Of a stretch of 64,000 nt of DNA, positions 44,833 through 51,880 are shown piece after piece (within the stretch, counting starts at the first letter, position 1; every line of letters begins with the position of its first letter). The notes under the pieces are model-generated. The model ran no database searches, was not told where the DNA came from, and saw nothing but the letters and a program-made list of their open reading frames with translations. This DNA comes from Prostheceraeus crozeri (taxonomy: Eukaryota; Platyhelminthes; Polycladida; Euryleptidae), in assembly GCA_907163375.1 (NCBI GenBank), contig CAJQUW010014356.1, forward strand, positions 167,343 to 231,342, written 5' to 3'. The translations under genes were made by a program, and so were the position numbers.

Positions 44833-46314
44833 GGAAATCACACAGTACTGCTGGTCTTCTTCTAGCACTGACGCTGTGACTGGGTCACGAAACGTTTGCT
44901 GTTTTGTAAACTATTTTAATTTCTTCTATTTTACTTTGAAACAGCCGTAATTAAAGGGAGTGCCTACATTGATTTCTTTTCTTGATCGACGATGCAACTT
45001 GACAAAGTCCATCGCGCTATCCAGTTTAGGCAGAAGCCCTTTCTAAAACCGTATATAGAATGTGATAGTAAGAAACGGGCTGAATCCAAGAATCCTTTCG
45101 AAAAGGACTTCTTTAAATTTAAGAATAATGCCCTCTTTGGTGAAACCATGGAGGATGTAAGAAAGCGCATGAGCTGTCGTATCGTAACTGATCCGGAAAC
45201 GAATATCAAGTTATGTCGCTCGCCGTTGTTTTGCCACCATGATGTCATTTCCGAAGACATCACTGGTTTTAAATTGCTAAAATCTAAAGTAGAACTTTGC
45301 AAGCCCATTTATGTCGGTCAAGCTGTCTTGGATCACTCCATGTTAGAAATGTACAAGTTATTTTACCACACCTTTAAAACGTGTCTATTGATCCAACATG
45401 TGGAATTAGTGGGAGGCGATACAGACAGCTTCTTCCTAACTTTGACAACCATTAGCCAAGTCAAGCAGGACGACATTTTAAAATATTTAGCACCCAAGTT
45501 TGATAGTTCCAACTATCCCACTGACCATCCGCTTTACTCTACCACAAATAAAGCGAGGCTTGGCTGCTTCAAGGATGAGTGCGCCGGCAAACAGATAGAG
45601 GAGATGATCTTGCTTCGCCCCAAGATGTACTCCATGAAGCTAAAATCCTCAGAGCTTTCTATAAAACGGGCGAAAGGCATCTCGAAGTCAATCGTTAGAA
45701 AAATGACACATAGGGACTATCAAGATGCCTTAGATTCTCTTAAAATTAAAAAAGTAGAAATGACCATTTTAAAATCACAGTCGCATCAAGTCAGAACAAC
45801 GACGTTTAGGAAACGAGGTCTCTCAGCTTGGGAAGACAAGCGATGCTGGATGATTCCTAACCACTCATTACCGTACGGGCATCCAGACACTCATCTACCT
45901 CTACCCAAGAGACAGAAACTTTCTCCTCCTCCGTTCGGCGATGTCTGATGATGAATGCTTCCTCTCTGTTGTGGTTGATGTTTTGCTTTTTCGCTCCATG
46001 GCGTTTTTTATGGGGTGTTGTGATTGAGTGCCTTGTAACATGCGTCCAACTCCTGATCACTTCATATCATGACTTGCATATCAAGTGGTTTTTCCTGACT
46101 TTGTTTTGTCCCTGCACATGAGTGACTTTGTTTTCTCCGGTGATGTGAGCCATAAAATCTTTGTTTTCTGCTACCATCAGTATTAACTATGTGTGACTGT
46201 GATGAAATGTCTTTCATTCAATAACATATCATGTACAGACTGTCTCGTTTTTCTTTTGCCATAAATAAGGGATTCTCACTCAATAGACAGAAGTAAAAGT
46301 TTTGATCATTTTGT

Positions 46315-46540
46315 AAGATGGGTAGGGTTAGAAATAAAGTTGTTGATTGTAAAGTTAGAAATAAAATTATAACCATGTCGCTGTTTGTAAGATAGGTGAA
46401 ATATAAATGAAGTCAGAATCACTTCACTGTTTGTAAAGTTAGAAATAAACTTGATGATTGTAAAGTTAGAAATAAAGTTACAACCATGTCGCTGTTTGTA
46501 AGATAGGTGAAATATAAATGAAGTCATAACCATGTTAGAG
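46315..46540. repeat. Tandem repeat, about 111 bp x 2
   Basis: Two copies of a unit with GTTAGAAATAAA(G/C)TTG.TGATTG and CCATGTCGCTGTTTGTAAG. The unit itself contains two GTAAAGTTAGAAATAAA motifs, each with a polyadenylation-like AATAAA. Confidence 0.8.
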
Positions 46541-46700
46541 TTTGTAAGTTATCATCCTCACCAACGAATGTAGCATCATGACAATTTCTTCGGCTTAGGA
46601 AGCATCAACCACTTGGCTGACTCATGTCTATAAATAGCTCTGACTCATGAAGTGGTAAGGAGCCAGTCAGTTGGATAAGAATCTAATCAGTCTTGTTCAA

Positions 46701-46870
46701 CCTTTTCACCGACACGTGTGTGTGTGGGCGTGTCATTCAACATCGATGGCGCCTCACGTCAGACAGCGTGACCTTTTCACCGACATGTGTGTGGGTGTTA
46801 TTTATCAGACAAAGCGATGGCGCCTCACGTCAGACAGCGTGACCTTTTCACCGACAAGTGTGTGGGCGAT
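46701..46870. repeat. Tandem repeat, 71 bp x 2.4
   Basis: Copies start at 46701, 46772 and 46843 with CCTTTTCACCGACA(C/T/A)GTGTGTG. Each full copy contains GATGGCGCCTCACGTCAGAC followed by AGCGTGA. Located just past the 3' end of the TBP-like gene. Confidence 0.85.
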
Positions 46871-46908
46871 GCTTCATTGCGATGACTCATTCAAAACACA
46901 TCATGTGA

Positions 46909-47448
46909 TTAACACGATTCTATTAACTGTGACTCATACAGATAGCGCATTAAAGATTTAACAATGTCAGCTACTTTACTGATATCACGTAAACCAGTCA
47001 TGATACAATGTCCGTTGTGAAACACTGTAATATGTACAGGATGCCACTTCCGAATCAGAGCAGCAGGAAAGAGTTCAGTTTCATAAAATATACAATGATT
47101 ACTGGTTTTAATGTTGGCTAGATTCACTAACATCTTCAATTGAACAGACACTACTATATTCTTCAATGTCAGGGGACTCAGGCGGAGATGAGGCATGAGT
47201 GTTCGCATTTTCTTGACGACTTCGTAACACATGGACTGCATCACGAAATGAGAAAGGTTTCCTAGGACTTGGATTTTGCCGCAGCGAAAGATTTGAAGAT
47301 TTCGACCGTTGCTCATGCGAATGACCAACATTTGCGGACGACCGCGATGATAGACTGAATCGGGAAGATGGGTATGCATCTGTTCTAAATCGATGTCTCT
47401 TCTGAGATTCATTTCGCGCATGGCGTTGATGATGCGGATGGGGAGCAT
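46909..47448 (-). CDS. TATA-binding-protein-like protein (TBP fold, both repeats)
   Basis: Intact 179-residue ORF from ATG 47448. It covers the two direct repeats of the TBP core, which is about 180 residues in cells. Repeat 1 (about residues 14-80) has QMLVIRMSNGRNLQIF then RCGKIQVLG. Repeat 2 (about residues 92-172) has LKNIVVSVQLK, FYETELFPAALIRKW, ITVFHNGHCIMTG and a C-terminal helix. The YE-ELFP...IR and (I/V)F..G....TG blocks are strongly TBP-specific. Of the four DNA-intercalating phenylalanines, three positions hold Phe (QIF, ELFP, TVF); the first (before MLVIRM) does not. A consensus TATA box lies about 36 bp upstream of the ATG at 47484-47491, inside the end of the preceding ORF. 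By family, it should bind TATA boxes and nucleate transcription complexes in the nucleus. Inference: it directs transcription of the element's own TATA promoters. Confidence 0.75.
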   Translation of the reverse strand: MLPIRIINAMREMNLRRDIDLEQMHTHLPDSVYHRGRPQMLVIRMSNGRNLQIFRCGKIQVLGNLSHFVMQSMCYEVVKKMRTLMPHLRLSPLTLKNIVVSVQLKMLVNLANIKTSNHCIFYETELFPAALIRKWHPVHITVFHNGHCIMTGLRDISKVADIVKSLMRYLYESQLIESC

Positions 47449-47451
47449 GAC

Positions 47452-47802
47452 TCACAAATGACATGAGGGTTGAGTGAACTTCCCTTTTATACTTTTCCCA
47501 TGAGGGTTTGGAATCACAATGTAGCAGTGATCATTATGTAGAATCATCTCTTGAATGCGAATAAATACAATGCCGTCTCCTACGTTAATGACACGACAAG
47601 AGTTGGATAGGACAGCGCGATGCAACCTTCGTAGTTGAAAGCGTTCTAGAGTTATCTGAAGTTGACGTTTCGTATTATGAAATGTAACACACTGATTTTT
47701 CCATGGTACATGGAGACATGCTGATAATTTCCACATGTTTAAAGCCTGAGTGAAGAAGGGTATGCCTACGAAAGAAGAGAGAGTCATGTTCATGTGTGGC
47801 AT
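47452..47802 (-). CDS. Polinton protein of unknown function, 116 aa
   Basis: Intact ORF from ATG 47802, ending three bases before the TBP-like start codon, so the two are nearly contiguous. No domain recognised. Visible features are an N-terminal hydrophobic stretch (LSSFVGIPFFTQALNMW), beta-rich text (KLSACLHVPW; RVINVGDGIVFIRI; HCYIVIPNPHG) and a basic centre (RFQLRRLHRA). It may be a small beta-barrel, possibly distantly related to the paired proteins at 47892-48526 and 50096-50812, but I cannot align it convincingly. The TATA box of the TBP-like gene lies inside its last codons. Confidence 0.5.
   Translation of the reverse strand: MPHMNMTLSSFVGIPFFTQALNMWKLSACLHVPWKNQCVTFHNTKRQLQITLERFQLRRLHRAVLSNSCRVINVGDGIVFIRIQEMILHNDHCYIVIPNPHGKSIKGKFTQPSCHL
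47484..47491 (-). promoter_or_regulatory. TATA box of the TBP-like gene
   Basis: TATAAAAG on the minus strand, about 36 bp before the ATG at 47448, giving a very short 5' leader with no intron. Confidence 0.65.
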
Positions 47803-47891
47803 GGTGAGTGTACATTTTCTTTCTTGATACGGTGGCCATTAGGCCGTGGTCTCATAAAGACCGATGGTGCGATCTCAGTGTGTGAAGAGTG

Positions 47892-48487
47892 TTACTGTAG
47901 TTGATCATCATCAACATGGACATCATTTTTAAAGGTTATGGAGACAAGATAGGGATTCAACGTAAACAACCTTCCGTTCCTGCGCGGACCCATGTAGATG
48001 GTTTGAATTTTAATTTCGAAGGAGTAGAATCCTTTTCCCAAAATGGGGAGTGGTTTGCAATTGAGTAAGTCGAATTCGCTGCCCTCCTTTTCATGGATGA
48101 TGAGACAGTGTCTATCTATATGAACATACATGTATCGTCTTTCCATGATGGGAACTTGTGACCGCTTCCCATTGTGTCGAACAATTTCTTTGGGAATGGT
48201 GAGATTTTCTTTCAGGAATGTTTCAAGAGTATTGAATTGTAACCGTGTCCAATAGTCTAACGGCACGCACACGGCCAGTCCATACTTTGTTGACATAACC
48301 TTTAGATAATCTATCCGATGACTTGGAGTTTTATGGTCACGGCTTTTCCATGATGAGTTATCTTTTGATTGAAAGCATTTTTACCCGATGCTAAAGTAAG
48401 GGAGTTCAGTGTACCCAGTGCGAGAGCATAGGAGTTGATGGCTTCGAGCAACTGCATGGTTAGCGCAAGGACGGAAATGATTGCCAT
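47892..48487 (-). pseudogene. Paralogue 2 of the GFYSF...GP protein pair, one frameshift
   Basis: Two adjacent minus-strand frames (48526-48311 and 48296-47892) align in order with the intact 50096-50812 protein. Shared marks are the start (MAIISVLALT against MIMNVLSGIL), a (V/I)PLDYWTRLQF / IPIDNWLRQQL block, and the signature GFYSFEIKIQTIYMGP then NGRLFTLN against GFYSFHIEVPAIYVGP then NLISLN. A single frame change near 48320 separates the halves. The likely start is ATG 48487, by comparison with the paralogue. The fold is beta-rich and I infer, weakly, a single-stranded-DNA-binding or other replication-associated role. No known domain can be named. Confidence 0.5.
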
Positions 48488-48623
48488 GAGCTCAGTCTTC
48501 CGTTTTATAACCAGACCTAGCTCCAATCACATGCGTTTCCCTTTTCAAGTTTTCCCTGTCTTTGTTATGTGACAAAGAGTTATCACACGTGAACTTTTGA
48601 CTGCGTGGGTGGAAACCTTTCGT

Positions 48624-48632
48624 ATTTATATA
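48624..48632 (-). promoter_or_regulatory. TATA box upstream of the paralogue-2 gene
   Basis: TATATAAAT on the minus strand, about 140 bp before the inferred ATG at 48487. Confidence 0.6.
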
Positions 48633-48765
48633 CAAAGTCGTTCTAGTCCTCACAAAGTCTTCATTTATCTAACAAAGAGCCTGATAGTAATGCACAAACC
48701 GCAATGACTAATGTTGCTCCATACACCATTGCAAAACACTCAGTGAAAAGAAATCTTTATTGCAT

Positions 48766-49212
48766 CTACACAATGTGTCGACCATCAAACAAAGACGTGG
48801 ATGTAAACACACTCAGTTGAATTATGATATGTTTAACAACGTACGCATTTCCTTCCAACGTCTCTTCTATTCTCTCCATAATTTTCTCCATATGACGACC
48901 ATAAAATTGATCACTAAGAGTAATCCATTCTGTGCAATAAGATCCAAAACGAAGTGGTTTTTTCAAATCTTTCAACTCTATATAAGCAACGAGTCTACCC
49001 TTTACATCTTGAGGTTGTAAACTCTCCATCAATCTTTTGAAGAGAGAAAGGCTTTCAGTGAGCACTACTTTCATATCATTCATCTTCATTTTAAATGTAA
49101 GTTTCCAATCTTGTAAAAATCCATCGAATCCTTGTTGATCAAGTGTCAAATGACACATGTGGTTACTTAAGGTACGATGTGCCATCATAAACGTTGTGAC
49201 TATAGATTTCAC
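48766..49212 (-). CDS. Stand-alone homologue of the polymerase N-terminal domain, copy 2
   Basis: Intact 148-residue ORF. The likely functional start is one of the two Met codons at residues 9-10 (MMAHRTL), since the similarity to the other copies begins shortly after. Landmarks in common with 38458-38910 and 51464-51820: a hydrophobic opening strand, FDGFLQDWKLTFKMK, a helix, DVKGRLVAYIELKDL, RFGSYCTEW, SDQFYGRHMEKIMERIEE, and NAYVVKHIIIQLSVF. DVKGRLVA is shared almost exactly with the copy at 51.6 kb. Function unknown. It lies between the paralogue pair and the exonuclease-like gene on the same strand, as part of one cluster. Confidence 0.6.
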   Translation of the reverse strand: MKSIVTTFMMAHRTLSNHMCHLTLDQQGFDGFLQDWKLTFKMKMNDMKVVLTESLSLFKRLMESLQPQDVKGRLVAYIELKDLKKPLRFGSYCTEWITLSDQFYGRHMEKIMERIEETLEGNAYVVKHIIIQLSVFTSTSLFDGRHIV

Positions 49213-49358
49213 ATTGCTTCAATGACTTTCACTATGAATAAAACAGAAATAACAATCATGTTCCACTGTAAGTTTATTCAACACCAGACAAAATTTACAA
49301 GTACAGAATACACTTCATAAAATGATCATCGTTCATTCACAAGGAGTAAAGTAATGCT

Positions 49359-49922
49359 TTACATAGACCCATGCTGTTGCCAATAATATAGATACAGTTC
49401 ATAAACGTCATAGAGACTACAATGCCAGCGTGAAGAGAGTTTTGAAATGTAGGTAGCTTTATTTCTAGTATTACAATGGGATGGTGGTCTGTAGAGGGGA
49501 TGTCTCTCACCGAAACATATAGCCATGTCAAAAATCATTTCATCTCTAAACTTCTTTTGATCACAATGCATATGATAGTCTTGTCTTACACGATCTACCC
49601 AACATGGTAAATATAAATTATCAATGTGCAACTGAAGTGTTGCTGCTTCTCGTTCAGAATCATTTCCTAATATTTTAACAATATGAAAACCTGACAGCCA
49701 CTGTTTGAAATCACTTATCAAATACGTTTCATTTACAAATCCAATATAAATCAAAATAGAAGGATCAAGTCCATGCACATGACGCCGTGACCATTCGTCT
49801 TTGTGTGGAGGACAGTAGGCAAATCTATGATATACACTAACAACAGTTTGATCACTTTCTCTCATTGCAATAGCACTCAATTTCTTCATGGGTGTTCCCT
49901 CACTGTCTATGAAGATGACAAC
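49359..49922 (-). CDS. DEDDh-type 3'-5' exonuclease-like protein
   Basis: Open frame from a 3' splice site (TTTTTGATATTGTAG, exon start 49922) to the stop at 49359, about 187 codons; the first Met is at 49889. I extend it to the splice site because those 11 codons hold the catalytic ExoI strand VVIFIDSEGTP (D-x-E). Next comes HVHGLDPSIL, the family's .HGI....L element, then FKQWLSGFHIVKILGND (ExoII aspartate). Near the C-terminus is HCSLYDVYELYLYYW, the ExoIII H-x4-D motif. Order and spacing fit DEDDh exonucleases of about 180 residues. By family it would remove nucleotides from the 3' end of DNA or RNA. In this element it could proofread, process replication ends or degrade host nucleic acid. 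The upstream exon is uncertain; the RING-like ORF just before it is a candidate. Confidence 0.65.
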   Translation of the reverse strand, partial: VVIFIDSEGTPMKKLSAIAMRESDQTVVSVYHRFAYCPPHKDEWSRRHVHGLDPSILIYIGFVNETYLISDFKQWLSGFHIVKILGNDSEREAATLQLHIDNLYLPCWVDRVRQDYHMHCDQKKFRDEMIFDMAICFGERHPLYRPPSHCNTRNKATYISKLSSRWHCSLYDVYELYLYYWQQHGSM

Positions 49923-49944
49923 CTACAATATCAAAAAGACTTCA

Positions 49945-50124
49945 TTACAAGATAATACATTGAGCAGGAACTTTACAAGAATGTCTGTCCTTTACATAAC
50001 AAAAAATACATACAACATGATTACAATGTTTTATTTGAACATAACGCGCAAGACCGCGTTTTCCACATTCACTACATACTAACTGATTACAATACTTAAG
50101 ATTTCTCTTTGGTGGTAACACCAT
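49945..50124 (-). CDS. Small RING-like zinc-finger ORF
   Basis: A 59-residue ORF from ATG 50124. The pattern is C-x2-C (VCSECGK), 12 residues, C-x-H-x2-C-x2-C (HCNHVVCIFC), then two more cysteines (HSCKVPAQC), close to a C3HC4-type RING finger. It overlaps the last 29 bases of the 50096-50812 gene in another frame. It ends 23 bp before the exonuclease exon, so it might be spliced to it and serve as its N-terminus. If independent, an E3-ligase-like or zinc-binding role is possible. Confidence 0.45.
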   Translation of the reverse strand: MVLPPKRNLKYCNQLVCSECGKRGLARYVQIKHCNHVVCIFCYVKDRHSCKVPAQCIIL

Positions 50125-50812
50125 CTTTCTTTGATGCGCGACGACGTTTAGGTTTAGTGACAGGTTCTTGACACTCTTTGACACAAGAATCAATGACTTT
50201 CTCAATGTGATCAAGACCTGTTAACTCAGGTTGATGATGAATTTGAGCAATGCGCAAATTGAGAGAAATCAAATTACCGTCAGATTGATGAGGTCCCACA
50301 TAAATAGCAGGCACCTCAATATGAAAGGAATAAAAACCTGCATCTAGCGATGACAATTCTGTTTCAACTGTCACTCCCGAAGTGACTTTACAATACTTGC
50401 TTTGCAAAATATAGCAGCGAGTGCCGCGATACAAAGGTTTACTATAAGAAGTTTTCTTTTCTGGCCACAACTGTAATAGTTCAGTAGGAATAAGAGCCCT
50501 TTGCCTCACAACGTCTTCTAAAATGTCAAGCTGCTGACGCAACCAATTATCAATAGGGATACTCAGGTTTTCACCGCAACGATTTACCTGCGTATCCACT
50601 TTTGGTAAGTATACCGCCGGCGTTTGAAGATAGAGTCGAACACCGTTGTAGCGCACTTGTTGTTTGTAGGTAGGATAGCTGTGAATTACCTCTTCAATTT
50701 TCGGATTCCACAGCTCGAGATGTTGAGGATTCAGTGATGCAGCAGTTGGAGTAGGATTCATGGCCATGGCAGTCTGTAACGAAAGAATACCACTAAGTAC
50801 ATTCATGATCAT
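50096..50812 (-). CDS. Paralogue 1 of the GFYSF...GP protein pair, intact
   Basis: A 238-residue ORF from ATG 50812 (the frame extends 23 codons further to another ATG at 50881; I prefer the internal start because the paralogue at 47.9-48.5 kb begins similarly). Middle: a beta-rich region (QQVRYNGVRLYLQTPAVYL), then IPIDNWLRQQLDILEDVV. The conserved core is GFYSFHIEVPAIYVGP followed by NLISLNLRIAQI. The tail is lysine/arginine-rich (KPKRRRASKKD), a likely nuclear localisation or nucleic-acid-binding tail. I do not recognise the family. A single-stranded-DNA-binding protein is my best guess from the beta-rich body and basic tail, held loosely. Confidence 0.55.
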   Translation of the reverse strand: MIMNVLSGILSLQTAMAMNPTPTAASLNPQHLELWNPKIEEVIHSYPTYKQQVRYNGVRLYLQTPAVYLPKVDTQVNRCGENLSIPIDNWLRQQLDILEDVVRQRALIPTELLQLWPEKKTSYSKPLYRGTRCYILQSKYCKVTSGVTVETELSSLDAGFYSFHIEVPAIYVGPHQSDGNLISLNLRIAQIHHQPELTGLDHIEKVIDSCVKECQEPVTKPKRRRASKKDGVTTKEKS

Positions 50813-50890
50813 CAGAGAAAAGAAAATTGTTAGCTTAGCAGTGACATATGAGGTGGCCCTTAAGAGGACCTTTTGGAGCATTCACATGAT

Positions 50891-51124
50891 TTAAAGCTTA
50901 TCACCAAAGTCTAAGTCTTCGTCATCATCCAGTAAATTAAATGTCTTGGGCTTAGGACCCGAATTAAGTTTCAATTCCCTAAAAGACTTAAAGGTAAAGC
51001 GTCTAGGTGGTGGAGGTGGCGGTGGTGGTGATGGTTCAACAAAATAAGCTTGTACAATCATCGGCCACACACTATCCTGCGTCTCTCTTCTAAAATGCTG
51101 GTAAGGTTTAGGCCACGCAGTCAT
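50891..51124 (-). CDS. Small proline-rich protein with acidic tail
   Basis: A 77-residue ORF from ATG 51124. It has a run of eight prolines (EPSPPPPPPPPRRF), a basic/aromatic middle (RFTFKSFRELKLN) and an acidic C-terminus (LLDDDEDLDFGDKL). The frame is open further upstream, but a TATA box lies in that part at 51252-51259 about 130 bp before this ATG, which supports the internal start. The composition suggests a disordered adaptor or transactivator-like protein. No domain recognised. Confidence 0.5.
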   Translation of the reverse strand: MTAWPKPYQHFRRETQDSVWPMIVQAYFVEPSPPPPPPPPRRFTFKSFRELKLNSGPKPKTFNLLDDDEDLDFGDKL

Positions 51125-51251
51125 GACACTCACTTGAAAATTTGCAAACAGGATTGAATCAGACAAAATTGAGACGGAGAATGCCTTTCGCAAGTTACAC
51201 ACGCTTTCCAAGTCAAGAGAATGAAATGAAGAGAAAATGGCGAGACGTCTG

Positions 51252-51259
51252 CTTTTATA
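51252..51259 (-). promoter_or_regulatory. TATA box of the rightmost minus-strand unit
   Basis: TATAAAAG on the minus strand with a leader of about 100 nt before ATG 51124. Confidence 0.6.
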
Positions 51260-51463
51260 GTCTCCTGCGAATCCACATTTGACACTATGAGAGCCAATCA
51301 GAGACCTCCGTTTCTCCCCTGACTTCGTTGCGGCAGGGAAAAGGAGGCACGCGGACGTCTGACTCATGAATGCCTTTCCCAAAGCTTGTAGTCAAATCTA
51401 GTTTAGCACATTGAGTTGAATATGAATGTGTTTTATGCGACATAAGAGCAAGTTGGATCCTTG

Positions 51464-51820
51464 CTAATGAAATGAATCTAGTCGAGATGCAATTTTCGCC
51501 ATGTGTCGCTGATAGAAATCTTTGGGATCATGCATCGTCTCTGCAGAATACGATGCAAAATGAAACACTACACGCTCACCTGCATGTTCATCAGTCACTT
51601 TCTCAAATTCAATCTCTGCAACTAATCGTCCTTTCACATCTTTATTTATCAAACTGTCCATGAGCTGTTAGAAAACGAAGTAACCTTTAGCGATAGCAAA
51701 TTCTAAGTCTGCCTTTTCATGATGAAATGAGATGATGTAGTCCCTAATCACACCACGAAGACTTTGTCGATGAAAACGTAGTGAAAAAAATTCATTCGTA
51801 AACTCTACTGCTTCTGTCAT
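51464..51820 (-). pseudogene. Stand-alone homologue of the polymerase N-terminal domain, copy 3
   Basis: The frame from ATG 51820 is interrupted by one in-frame stop at 51668 and ends at 51464. The text before and after the stop fits the family: FSLRFHRQSLRGVIRDYIIS, then DVKGRLVAEIEFEK, VVFHFASYSAETM, PKDFYQRHMAKIASRLDSFH. The last is strikingly close to copy 1 (FYTRHLRKIISRMD, FHGYG), but the ORF stops before the GYGNHLLLN tail. It is the gene nearest the right terminal repeat. Confidence 0.55.
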
Positions 51821-51880
51821 CTTTCTTCCTTTCACTTTGGAGACATAGCATGAATGACATTCAGGCGTAGAATGGCACGC

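Larger units (their letters stand above)
43408..44990. mobile_element. Palindromic Penelope-like insertion in the polymerase gene
   Basis: Two inverted copies of a Penelope 3' end meet at an asymmetric centre near 44240-44255, with arms about 43441-44240 and 44255-44990. The flanking polymerase sequence GATGCAACTTGACA(T/A)AG occurs on both sides (43391-43407 and 44991-45007), a 17-bp target duplication with one mismatch. Each arm ends outward with a hammerhead-like motif (minus 43533-43564, plus 44867-44900; stem GTGAC/GTCAC). The left side has an extra unpaired piece of about 30 bp. Confidence 0.8.
40513..45948 (+). pseudogene. pPolB: Polinton family-B DNA polymerase with zinc fingers, decayed and split by an insertion
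   Basis: Order on the plus strand: two or three C2H2-like fingers (CQRCDRVF from 40513; CEGCGRTYYNSTNL from about 40624; CSSCQKTF from about 40762), then the N-terminal domain shared with the small ORFs (about 40855-41260). A further finger follows (YYCDRCTRRLTSKPYFEQHY, about 41685). Exonuclease motif I is YADIECYI (about 41845), motif II is HNFKCYDAHI (about 42248) and motif III is YLKLDVYLLTDVFE (about 42730). Polymerase motif A is FEVDLIYP (about 43150), motif B is NNALFGETMED (about 45124) and motif C is GGDTDSFF (about 45412). The end carries KRCWMIPNHSLPYG. Damage seen: nonsense codons at 40510, 40597, 41263, 41453 and 41875; frame changes near 42180 and 42770; and a 1.6-kb insertion between motifs A and B. 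Catalytic aspartates are still present in the text, but no intact protein can be made. The upstream four-exon ORF may be its natural start. Confidence 0.85.
45949..46908. other. Convergent intergenic region of the Polinton
   Basis: Lies between the ends of the plus-strand polymerase and the minus-strand TBP-like gene. It holds two tandem-repeat blocks (listed separately) and many AATAAA words on the plus strand, consistent with transcript ends; no ORF is supported. Confidence 0.6.

Noticed and set aside
46315-46870. CRISPR-like spaced repeats
   Set aside because: Units are tandem with no unique spacers, and the sequence is eukaryotic.
47108-47464. 118-codon His/Arg/Ser-rich minus-strand ORF
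   Set aside because: Overlaps the TBP-like gene in another frame and has only low-complexity composition.
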